Shown: one piece after another, positions 35,412 through 44,000 of the stretch
Position numbering within the stretch: position 1 is the first letter of the stretch
How the letters are laid out: each line of letters opens with the position of its first letter
Source of the DNA: Marinifilum sp.
Lineage (GTDB): Bacteria > UBA9089 > CG2-30-40-21
NCBI GenBank assembly: GCA_020717845.1
Contig: DYDG01000002.1
Location: 1-53,488, forward strand
DNA length: 53,488 bases
Direction of reading: 5' to 3'
Program-made: the position numbers and the translations under genes
Notes under the pieces: model-generated
Told to the model about the DNA's origin: nothing
Seen by the model: only the letters and a program-made list of their open reading frames with translations
The model's database searches: none

Positions 35412-36555
35412 CTTTTTTCCTCTCACCGTATTCTATTACGACCTCAAAGTTGTTTGCTCTTGCTTCCTTGAACAAGGTATTAACAAATTCTTCTTTATTT
35501 TTCCTGAAACGGTTCTCATGGAAGAATGTTTTAATCTCACTTTCGTTCATATTTGTTGTAATTTTGCCCTGTATTTTTTCGGATGTTAGCCTGAGTACAG
35601 GAATAAAATTGACAAGCGTTTTTGAGTTAATATCTGTTTCTTCATAAAGTTTATCTATATTTGAAAAAAGCATCATCTTGATAAGCCCATCTTTTATATC
35701 ATTTTCTCCAGGTAAAATTGACTTTTTGGAATGTTTGCTTTCGATAAGTTCATACCTGTTGTCATGAATAATCACATCATCAACTGTTAGAAAATATTTA
35801 CCGCCCAAATAATTCTCTATTTCGATAGGTGTTTTTACTCCTACGCTTAATACCTCTTTTGGTTGAGTCGTCCCTATTTCTCTTTTCTGTGCCTGAGCAG
35901 ATTTGAGTCTTGAAAAGGCTAAAAAACTCTCTTGACTTATAATGATACGTTCTCTGAAGGCTTCTATCCCTGCTTCATTATGAAGCTTAACGCCTGTCTT
36001 ATTTGAAATTAGTCGATAACTGAGAATGACTTTTTCCATAAGACCATCTAATTTTTCAGGGCTCAATTGATTTAAGTTCCAGTGTAGAGCAGATGAATGA
36101 TAGTTGGATAACTCCTTTAATTGAGCTTTTACGAAATCACCATCCAACTGTTGTTTTGTTATTCTATTTGGTTTTTGAGCGTCTCGATAATTCTTTTGGG
36201 CATCCATATAATAAGCAAGGATGACATATACATTTAACAAGCTCATTAATTGGACAGTGTCCCATTGGAGATAGTCTATGTTTTGAGAATCTGCTCCTTC
36301 ATCTTTTACAATAGGTATAACCGTAATGGTTTTTCCTCCACAAGTAGATAAAGTGTCATACACACTGGCGAATGGATATGTTCTTGTTCTTTTCGGACCA
36401 GTCCATTTACTGACTGCATAAATTGTATCGTTATCCTTAATACAACATCTTGATTGCCAAGCATTCACATCAGTATCAAATAATACGGTTAACAAAGGGC
36501 TTTTAAGAAAACTTTCGTACCTCATATTCATTATTTTGCCAATTAATTTGGACAT
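35404..36555 (-). CDS. Probable type II restriction endonuclease
   Basis: A 383-residue protein between two methyltransferase genes. No family name is recognised. A PD-(D/E)XK-like catalytic motif is visible: FLTVDDVIIHDNRYELIESK (about 254-273), where an aspartate pair precedes E-x-K on a beta strand, followed by a serine-rich turn and the helix NDIKDGLIKMMLF. The N-terminal 240 residues are mainly helical and could form the recognition domain. A GGGGG ribosome site lies eight bases upstream of ATG. The stop overlaps the D12 methylase start, and the RadC-methyltransferase gene ends 16 bases upstream. Position and motif support a restriction nuclease; specificity unknown. Confidence 0.75.
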   Translation of the reverse strand: MSKLIGKIMNMRYESFLKSPLLTVLFDTDVNAWQSRCCIKDNDTIYAVSKWTGPKRTRTYPFASVYDTLSTCGGKTITVIPIVKDEGADSQNIDYLQWDTVQLMSLLNVYVILAYYMDAQKNYRDAQKPNRITKQQLDGDFVKAQLKELSNYHSSALHWNLNQLSPEKLDGLMEKVILSYRLISNKTGVKLHNEAGIEAFRERIIISQESFLAFSRLKSAQAQKREIGTTQPKEVLSVGVKTPIEIENYLGGKYFLTVDDVIIHDNRYELIESKHSKKSILPGENDIKDGLIKMMLFSNIDKLYEETDINSKTLVNFIPVLRLTSEKIQGKITTNMNESEIKTFFHENRFRKNKEEFVNTLFKEARANNFEVVIEYGERKKDD

Positions 36556-36571
36556 ATTTACAACCCCCTGT

Positions 36572-37687
36572 TTATTTAGTTATTTGGTTTAATCGTTCAA
36601 TAGCATATTGAACATACTTTTCCTGAGTATCAATCCCAATATGTTTCCGTCCTAATTTCTCAGCAACTATATTTGTTTGTCCGCTTCCAGCAAATATATC
36701 GATAACAGTATCGTCTTTATATGAATAAAACTGAATAATTCTTTTGGCTAATTCTTCTGGAAAAGGACAGGGATGAAGATTTTGTTGGGGAGCAACCGGG
36801 GGAATCTTCCAGACATTTTTGCTCAGTTCTCCTTGATAATCTCTCAAATCAATCTTATTTGTTTGCTTATCTTCACGTGAACGAAAGTAGTAGATATTAT
36901 TTTCTTCCTTTTTACCTGCTGGCTTTTGGAAAACCAATACATATTCAGCAACCAAACTTGGATAATAATAACCTGGATATGGGTGTTGCATTAACACACC
37001 GCTTCTCTTATCTTTTGCAATCTCTTTTTCCCAAATAATATCTTCCTTGAACTGCCAGCCTATTTCCTCCATCCATCCTGTAAAATGAAAAGGTAATGGT
37101 ACTCGGATACCGTTCCATCCTACTGGAGAAATATTCACAACATTATATCCTCCTGGCTTAATAATACGATATAATTCCTTAAATCGATCAGTCAAAAATG
37201 TTCGATAAAAGTCGTAGGAAACTTCTTTGCGTGTCCAATACTCGATTTTTCCCTCAAGTTTTTGGATATGTTCCTCATAATTGATAGCGTTATGATATGG
37301 AGGAGAAGTAAAGGCAAGGATAATAGAATCATCAGCAATAGATTTCATAGCTTCCAGACAGTCGCCTTGAATAATTTCTCCTCGTCCAATTTCATGAACT
37401 CTGATCTTCTCTTGTGTCCATTTAAATCGTCTCCCTAATTCTAAGGCTGAAATAATCTGTAACGCTTTCGTGGTTCCAATCCCTGGGAATTCGCTTAATT
37501 TTTCTATAGAAATCGAATTGTTTAGATTTGTGCGGATATATTCAACCAGTTCTTTGCTTAAATCAAAGACATTTTTCCCTTTAGAACCATGCCCCAAAAT
37601 AATAGCAATCAAATCTTCAGTACTTATTTGTGTAGGATTTTTAATTTCAAGTAATTTTTCTCTTGGTTTTTTAGATTCGGTATTCAT
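36572..37687 (-). CDS. RadC-type helix-hairpin-helix domain fused to DNA methyltransferase
   Basis: A 371-residue fusion. Residues about 6-90 match the N-terminal helix-hairpin-helix domain of RadC/UPF0758 proteins: PREKLLE, TEDLIAIILGHGSKGKNV, and LSEFPGIGTTKALQI. The C-terminal JAB/MPN protease domain of RadC is absent. Instead residues about 98-371 form a beta-class amino-methyltransferase: GEIIQGDCLEAM, catalytic TSPPYHN (126-133), and motif I DIFAGSGQTN (about 329-338). SPPY points to N4-cytosine, or possibly N6-adenine. The HhH domain probably helps DNA binding. First gene of the restriction-modification operon, with AAGGTACG before ATG. The fusion is uncommon; the boundary (about residue 90) is clean. 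Confidence 0.85.
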   Translation of the reverse strand: MNTESKKPREKLLEIKNPTQISTEDLIAIILGHGSKGKNVFDLSKELVEYIRTNLNNSISIEKLSEFPGIGTTKALQIISALELGRRFKWTQEKIRVHEIGRGEIIQGDCLEAMKSIADDSIILAFTSPPYHNAINYEEHIQKLEGKIEYWTRKEVSYDFYRTFLTDRFKELYRIIKPGGYNVVNISPVGWNGIRVPLPFHFTGWMEEIGWQFKEDIIWEKEIAKDKRSGVLMQHPYPGYYYPSLVAEYVLVFQKPAGKKEENNIYYFRSREDKQTNKIDLRDYQGELSKNVWKIPPVAPQQNLHPCPFPEELAKRIIQFYSYKDDTVIDIFAGSGQTNIVAEKLGRKHIGIDTQEKYVQYAIERLNQITK

Positions 37688-37865
37688 CGTACCTTAAACT
37701 TCCTGTCTTGAATTCGATTTATTATGATTTCTTAACAAATCGCAGGTGAACTTCACATAATCTTTATTGGAAAACTCCCCTAAATCCACTCTTGAGAGTG
37801 GGTAGGAAGTGTGTAATCCCCTAAACCACTAAAAGCAAATGGCATGGGTGTACTATCATGAAATG
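37688..37865. other. Spacer with a degraded repeat
   Basis: No gene is seen. It contains a degraded palindrome of the CCCCTAAATCCACTCTTGAG / GGTAGGAAGTGTG family also found at 1090-1162. The segment GTGAACTTCACATAATCTTT at 37746-37765 also occurs inside the 840-residue methyltransferase gene near 4715-4740 (AGTGAACTTCACATAATC...TTGGAAAAC), an identical stretch of about 33 bases, so a small piece of that gene has been copied here. Confidence 0.5.
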
Positions 37866-38003
37866 TCAAAGTCCCCATACTTCTTCCATATTCTCAATCT
37901 CCGGATCATCATATCTATTCGCGAGCCATTCAGGCATTTCTTCTTTTATTGATTCCTTCAAAGTAGAAAAAGCTTCTTCCGATATTTTACTTTGCTCATA
38001 CAT
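37866..38003 (-). CDS. 45-residue acidic protein (uncertain)
   Basis: A short frame MYEQSKISEEAFSTLKESI... that ends EIENMEEVWGL. Composition is normal for a real helical, acidic protein, and the frame remains open upstream without a sensible sequence. Its ATG overlaps the stop of the preceding frame (ATGTATGA), an arrangement typical of coupled genes. No ribosome site is clear and no family is recognised. It may be a remnant. Confidence 0.35.
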   Translation of the reverse strand: MYEQSKISEEAFSTLKESIKEEMPEWLANRYDDPEIENMEEVWGL

Positions 38004-38200
38004 GAAAAGGCATTGGTACCTTGTCCTTTGATTCTCGCAAATCCACTTGTCTTTCAACGAACCACAACTCAACAAATGGGGTTTTTCGGACTCGGATTTC
38101 CTTTTTCTGGCTTTGACCACCATCCACTGCAACCTCCAACTTAATAACTGATTCTTCCACAGTAACCTCAACGGCATCCGCAAAAGGAGATACTCAAGTT
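37996..38200 (-). pseudogene. 5'-truncated gene fragment
   Basis: In a frame different from the downstream 45-residue ORF, the minus strand reads SPFADAVEVTVEESVIKL, then GGQSQKKEIRVRKTPFVELW and ends VPMPFHV. It is preceded by an in-frame stop at about 38200 with no ATG between; only a GTG at 38160 could serve. The composition looks coding. I read it as the 3' end of a lost gene. Confidence 0.35.
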
Positions 38201-38303
38201 CGTACTAACACCAGACTTACGATAGACCTTTTATTGGACATTAGGCGTATCCTACTCTTTCCCTTCCTAACAGCCTTCAGTCTTCATCCTATCCCTGCAC
38301 ATA

Positions 38304-40037
38304 CTATTCCTTTACTACTGTCTGTGTCTGCGTACTGCTTCCATGTCTAATATTTGGGTTTGGAAGAAGATGACGATATGGAAGAACTCTTTTGCATATC
38401 TCTCTAAATGCCGGGGCAGCCACGGTTCCACCCCAATATTCACTGGTTTTTGGCTCATCAATAATAACAGTAATCAAAAGTTGTGGGTCATCTGCAGGCA
38501 GATAACCAATAAATGAGGCAATATATTTATCCTTTGAATATCCCTTTGACCCGGCAACAACCTTTTGTGCTGTTCCTGTTTTTCCTGCAATCTCGTATCC
38601 ATCGATTTGAGCTTTTATCCCAGTGCCTTCATCCACAGCCTTTTTTAACAACTTGTTAATATTTCTCGCTGTATTGGCAGAAACCACCCTTTTCTCTTGA
38701 GTTGGCTGATAAGACTTGACAGTTTTATTTTTACTATCCTTAATTGTCTTGACTATCATGGGTTTCATAAGAATACCATCATTAGCTATAGCTGCCAGTG
38801 CCAGAGAAAGCTGGATAGGGGTTGTAGATATTCCCTGTCCAATAGATAATACCGACATAGACAGCCTTGACCATTGTGCAGGCTTAGATAATATTCCTCC
38901 TTCTTCTCCAGGCAATTCTATCCCTGTTGGTTTTGTTAAGCCAAAGGAATCAAGATAGGAATAAAGCTTTTGAGGGGATAATCGTTTTACAGATTGAATC
39001 ATACCAATATTACATGATTTAGATAGGACCTCAGCAAAGGATACCTTGTCATGAACATGGGCACAATGGATAACCTTTTTCCCAACATGAGTTTCTCCTG
39101 AGCAATAAAATTCTTCAAATGGAGATATTACCCCTTCCTCAAGAAGACAGGCTGCAACCAGAGGCTTAAAAGTAGAACCAGGCTCAAGTGTATCTGAAAT
39201 GGCCTTGTTTCTTCGGCAATATGTTGGATACCTTGAAAAGTAATTGGGATTATACGCAGGATATGAAGCCAGAGCCAATATCTCCCCTGTTTTAGGATTC
39301 ATGACAAGAGCACACCCGCCAAGGGCATTATACTCCATACAGGTTTTTCGTATCTCTGCCTCTGCTGCATATTGGATCACCTCATCAATAGTCAGGGTAA
39401 CATCACATCCCTTATCAAAGAAAAAAGACATGTTTTTTTTATCTACAATTATATGTCCAGTTGCATCCCTTGTCAGAACAATAGATTTTGTTGGTCCTTT
39501 CAATGACTTATCAAAGGAAAGCTCAACACCCTCCAGCCCGCAATTATCTATTCCAGCAAAGCCAAGAATATGGGCACCCAATTCCATCTTAGGATAAAAT
39601 CGTTTGTATTCCTTGACAAAGTTAACAGAGGGAAGTTTTAGTTTGGCAATCCGCGATGCTTCTCTTGTGGTAAGCTTTCTTTTTATCCAGACAAAAGAGG
39701 ATTTTTTTTTCAGCAAAGATACTATATGATTTCTTTTCATCTGAATAATGGGGGCTAATTTATCAGCAATAGCCTCTGGGCAGCTAATCTCCCTTGGAGA
39801 GGCATATAAAGAATCAACCTCAATGCTTACCGCCAATTCTCGTTGATGACAATCGTATATTGTCCCTCGTTTCATTTCAAGGGTCATCAGCCTTTCCTGA
39901 CTCTCAGAGGCAAACTCCTTCATCCTTTGTCCAGATATTAATTGAATATATACCAGACGGCTGATAAGAATCGCTGCTATAAAAAATATTAGAAAAAAAC
40001 CAACAACTACCCGCTCTTTATATGTTTTAACAGACAT
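38304..40037 (-). CDS. ftsI: Class B penicillin-binding protein (FtsI/PBP2-type transpeptidase)
   Basis: A 577-residue peptidoglycan D,D-transpeptidase. One N-terminal membrane helix (about 10-30, VVGFFLIFFIAAILISRLVYI as a core) anchors it in the inner membrane. The pedestal dimer domain follows. The transpeptidase domain has all three active-site motifs: STFK with the nucleophilic serine (in LEPGSTFKPLV), SCN (in SKSCNIGM), and KTGTAQ. The length matches division-type FtsI/PbpB; no PASTA repeats are seen. It is not in an mra/fts cluster here, so a role in sporulation- or elongation-type synthesis cannot be excluded. Three tandem AAAAGAGGAC-like units lie just upstream at 40048-40074. Symbol is given for the family, not a proven function. 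Confidence 0.9.
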   Translation of the reverse strand: MSVKTYKERVVVGFFLIFFIAAILISRLVYIQLISGQRMKEFASESQERLMTLEMKRGTIYDCHQRELAVSIEVDSLYASPREISCPEAIADKLAPIIQMKRNHIVSLLKKKSSFVWIKRKLTTREASRIAKLKLPSVNFVKEYKRFYPKMELGAHILGFAGIDNCGLEGVELSFDKSLKGPTKSIVLTRDATGHIIVDKKNMSFFFDKGCDVTLTIDEVIQYAAEAEIRKTCMEYNALGGCALVMNPKTGEILALASYPAYNPNYFSRYPTYCRRNKAISDTLEPGSTFKPLVAACLLEEGVISPFEEFYCSGETHVGKKVIHCAHVHDKVSFAEVLSKSCNIGMIQSVKRLSPQKLYSYLDSFGLTKPTGIELPGEEGGILSKPAQWSRLSMSVLSIGQGISTTPIQLSLALAAIANDGILMKPMIVKTIKDSKNKTVKSYQPTQEKRVVSANTARNINKLLKKAVDEGTGIKAQIDGYEIAGKTGTAQKVVAGSKGYSKDKYIASFIGYLPADDPQLLITVIIDEPKTSEYWGGTVAAPAFREICKRVLPYRHLLPNPNIRHGSSTQTQTVVKE

Positions 40038-40086
40038 TACTTTTTTTGTCCTCTTTTGTCCTCTTTTGTCCTTTCAAAAATTAGCG

Positions 40087-40158
40087 AGCCGACGAGAGGA
40101 ATTGAACCTCCGACCAACTGATTACGAATCAGTTGCTCTACCCCTGAGCTACGTCGGC
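40087..40158 (-). tRNA. tRNA-Thr (anticodon CGT)
   Basis: A 72-base tRNA: acceptor arms GCCGACG (40158-40152) and CGTCGGC (40094-40088), discriminator T at 40087, anticodon loop TTCGTAA giving CGT. CCA is not encoded (TCGC follows), unlike the other three tRNAs here. It decodes ACG. Confidence 0.95.
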
Positions 40159-40224
40159 ATAATTTATTTTACGCCCTTTTATAATGAGCGACTATTGATA
40201 ATCAATAATTATATACTCAATAGC

Positions 40225-40254
40225 GTTATAATTTGTGATTTTCAATTTTGTCAA
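40225..40254 (-). promoter_or_regulatory. Likely promoter for tRNA-Thr
   Basis: Minus strand: TTGACA (40254-40249), 18-base spacer, TATAAC (40230-40225). The predicted start is about 60 bases upstream of the tRNA. Confidence 0.6.
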
Positions 40255-40261
40255 GTTCAGG

Positions 40262-40609
40262 CATAATCGTTTCGACATTTCGACTTCGCTCAATGACCGC
40301 TCCGCTCAACGACCATGTTCCCAACGTTATCTGCAAGCAAAGAAAATCACAATTTGTGCCAGTGTTGAGTATAATTTAGATAATGCTTAATACCGCAGCT
40401 TCCAACTTGAGCAAGCAAGACCACAAGCAGGATGCTTGTAATACTATAACAACTCAAGCCCCCAGCTTGATAGGCAGGAGATACCACACACTATGTGTCC
40501 TATTATCCATAACACAAGCAGGATGCTTGCAGGACATGCAGAAGCAAAGAATCATATTTAGATAAATTGAGTTGATTTCTCACAATACAACAGTTTCATG
40601 AGCATAAAA
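40262..40609. repeat. Gene-free gap with dispersed repeats B and C
   Basis: Between the two tRNA genes. At 40268-40312 a repeat B-type unit (TTCGACTTCGCTCAATGACC followed by a degenerate CGCTCAACGACC). At about 40399-40490, repeat C: GAGCAAGCAAGACCACAAGC through AGGAGATACCACA, about 80 percent identical to 50572-50655, each with a CAAGCAGGATGCTTG palindrome; another palindrome copy lies at about 40512-40528. No open frame of interest. Confidence 0.65.
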
Positions 40610-40612
40610 TGG

Positions 40613-40685
<73 letters not shown>

Positions 40686-40703
40686 ACAAGAAAGATTTTT
40701 CTT

Positions 40704-40732
40704 ATTATACTATGATTTCCCCTGATTGTCAA
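40704..40732 (-). promoter_or_regulatory. Consensus promoter for tRNA-Phe
   Basis: Minus strand: TTGACA (40732-40727), 17-base spacer, perfect TATAAT (40709-40704). The tRNA begins about 18 bases after the -10 box. Confidence 0.88.
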
Positions 40733-40752
40733 GATAATTTTTATATTTTTGT

Positions 40753-40945
40753 GTAATGCGTCAGTGATTGGTAGGGAAGATGTGTAAGAAGAAGGAGAAG
40801 TGGAAAAAGGGAGAATTGGAGAAAAAGCTTTAAGGTGTTGCAATAACAGATATTTTCCCCTTTTCTCCATCTTCTCCTTTTCCCCTTTTTTACACCTCTG
40901 GACAATGCACTATCTTCTTTTACCTACCAATCACTAACGCATTAC
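40753..40945. mobile_element. MITE-like element with 23-bp terminal inverted repeats
   Basis: The 193-base element begins GTAATGCGTCAGTGATTGG (40753) and ends with the complement of GTAATGCGTTAGTGATTGG (to 40945); the 23-base ends differ at one position. Inside are purine-rich arms (GTGTAAGAAGAAGGAGAAG against AGGAGAAGATGGAG on the other side) that could pair. It has no ORF. The gap 40686-40964 otherwise holds the tRNA-Phe promoter. It ends 20 bases before the promoter of the large ATPase gene. Confidence 0.75.
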
Positions 40946-40964
40946 TTCTCACCTAAAAAAACAC

Positions 40965-40993
40965 TTGCAAATCACTACCATTTATGATATAGT
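40965..40993 (+). promoter_or_regulatory. Promoter of the ATPase-PglZ gene, possibly leaderless
   Basis: TTGCAA (40965-40970), 17-base spacer, TATAGT (40988-40993), then TAAAATC and ATGATG at 41001. Transcription would start within a few bases of the ATG, and no Shine-Dalgarno sequence is visible, so the transcript may be leaderless. Confidence 0.6.
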
Positions 40994-41000
40994 TAAAATC

Positions 41001-44000
41001 ATGATGAAGATCAGGGATTTGATTGAAACACCACAGGTTAAAACGGTTATCCAGTTAGAAGATGTGCATTCAAAGGATAGGGGTGTTCTTGAAGAGCTGC
41101 TGAATTCCTTTGTCTTTACTGAAGAGGTATCATTTAACCTTGAAGTACTATTTGATGCCTTTAGTAAACCCACAGGCACAGGCTGTTTTTTGAAAGGCAA
41201 TTATGGCAGTGGAAAGTCACACTTTCTGGCAGTTCTCTCCATCTTGCTGGAACACATGCCTCTGGTTGATAAAAGGGAGATTGCTTCCAGATACTTATTG
41301 AGGGAAAAGAGATTTCTGACGGTTAAGATCCCATTGGTACGCTACCCCAGCTCGCTCAAGTTAGAGGAGATTATCCTCTCTTCTATTGAGAAGGAATTTC
41401 CTACACCTATCATTTTAGCCAACCATAACCGTTTGGTCAATGATTTTAACAAATATATCCTGCCTCAGCACCCAGAATTCCTCAAAGAACGTACCCAGCA
41501 GCAGTGGCAGGGATTAATCCAGGAGGATTCACTGACCGCTGCTCGGGAGATTGTCAGCTACTTAAATACCCTTGAGTCTGTCCCCTTAAAGTATCATTAT
41601 GACCGGGAAGAGGCTTTTGAAAGGATAAGGGCAGCGATTAATGGTGAGGGATTAGTTCTGCTTATTGATGAGCTTTCAGAATTCCTTAAGGCAAAGCAAA
41701 AAACTACTGATTTTAATGAGGATGTGCGTTATCTGCAATATCTGGGTGAGAAGGCAGCATCCTCGCCGCTCTGGATAATTGCCTCCCTGCAGGAAGGGAT
41801 TGAGGAGATAGGCTATTTAGAGGAGGCATTGTTTAACCGCATCAAGGACCGCTATCCAAAACGGCTCACCCTTTCCTCACGCCACATCGAGGAGCTGATT
41901 GACAAAAGACTGATTATCAAGAAACAGGGAGCCACAGCACACATCAGCCAGGTCTACACCAATCTCAGGCACGCCTTCCCACACTTAGTCATGGATAAGG
42001 AGAAATTCATCCAGCTTTATCCAACTCATCCAGCAACCATTCGCATGTTAGAAGGGTTGTCCCTGCTCTTTTCCCAGCATCGCGGGGTAGTTGATTACAT
42101 CCACTACCAGATTGCCGGCGACATGAGCCGACAGATTGAAGGGATGCTGGATAAACCTGCTGACACACTTCTTACCCCTGATACCATCTTTGACCATTTT
42201 AGCCATCGTATCAAGGAGACGGTTGAGATTGCCCCTTATTATAATATTGCCTTCAGCTATTTTCAGCGGGAGATACCTGAGCTCTTTAAGAAAGAGTTTG
42301 ACCAGAAGATTGCCTTAAATCTGGTTAAGCTATTGATCCTTACCGAGCTGTCACCACTGGAAAAAAGGCATACCGTCAGAGAACTCACCAATATGCTGGT
42401 CAAGAAGGTAACAGATCTGGAAAGCGGGTTTAATTATGACTATATCAAAGAGGCTATCTTAGACAGATTGCTGATAGAGGCAGCCTATATTAAGAGTGAG
42501 CCTGCGGAAAATCCTTTAGATGCTATTTATTACCTTGACCTTGAGGCAAATATCAACCAGCTTATTGCCCGCTATACCAAGGAACTCATCAAGGAATTGA
42601 AGACAAAGGAACAAAGTTGTTTGGGGCTGCTTAAGGCTATTAACCCCACCTACCTACCTCTGTCTGGTCTGTCTGAAGGCAGACAGAAACAATTTATCCG
42701 CTGGGAAAATACAACCAGAGAGGGGATAGTAACCCTGTGTGATTTGCGAGACGTCTCATTAAGTGAGATGGAATTGCTTTCTCAAAACCTGCTTAAAGAG
42801 GTAGCACCTCTGGCACAGGAGACAGATTTTGTCCTTTTAATGGGGTTGCCTGTTTCTATTGATGAGCAAAAGGAGTATATCACTAAACTATTGGGTTATC
42901 AGCAGGCTAATGCCCTTTTGCAGAATATTGTTGTCTGGCTGCCAACTTATCTAACCCCGCAGGATGAGGACTATTGTTTTACTACCTACAGCCATCAGAT
43001 ACTTATGCAAAGGTGCCAGAATAATGACCCGCATCAACTCAAGCCTGTCCTGAGCAAGATGGTGGAAAAAGAAATGCCAAGGATGCGTGAAATCTTAACT
43101 GAGGTCTACTTTAGGGGTAGTTTGTTTAATGCCCAGGGAGAGAGGAAAACCGCATTAAAGGATCTGGGTTATCCTGCCTTTGAGCATTTATTAAAGACCA
43201 TATTCAGCCCGCTGCTTTCTTTAAGCTATCCCAAACATACCGAGATTATGCCTTACACAGATTATATCACCCCGCATACCATCGAAACGCTCTGGACAGA
43301 ATTCATCACCCTCGAAAAAATTACCCTGAAGCAGGCACAGGAAAAGGATGTGCAAAATAGTATTGAAACAATTGCTATCCCTATGGGATTGGCTAAAAAA
43401 ACCGCTAATTATTTTATCTTGAATGTAGAGGCAACCAAAAATGAATTAATTATCGATTATCTGTCCCATCTTTTGCCGGGTAAAAGGGTGAAGCTTGAAA
43501 ATCTTTACTGGCGATTGCGTAAAAGCCCATGGGGGATAGACAGACACCAATTTAATCTCCTGACCGCAGCCCTTATCCATACAGGCTATCTCACCCCTTA
43601 CAAGGAAGGACGCATCAGCCCATTTCCTTCACCAGCAAAGCTTTATTCATTTGGGATAGACGAGCTGGGTGAAGGGAAATTATTGGAAAAGGAATATCTT
43701 GAGCTTTTGCCTTTGGGCAATTTTATCTGGGGTGGGGTAAGCAGGACACCCTTTACCCTGATTACCCAACGTCAGCTCTGGGATGAGGCATTGAAATTCA
43801 AATCAAAGACAGACACCAGCCAATCGGCAAGGGTTTATACCCGTTTCAGCGATTATTCGGCATTCAAATCACTCATCGTGGATGAAATCAATAAAATTGT
43901 CTTATCAGTAGAGGATTTTCTGGATGAGATTAAAATAAGCTATGATTCTAAGAATGGCCTGGAGCGAATTCTCTCCTACCTTCAAGAGCATTCTGATGTT

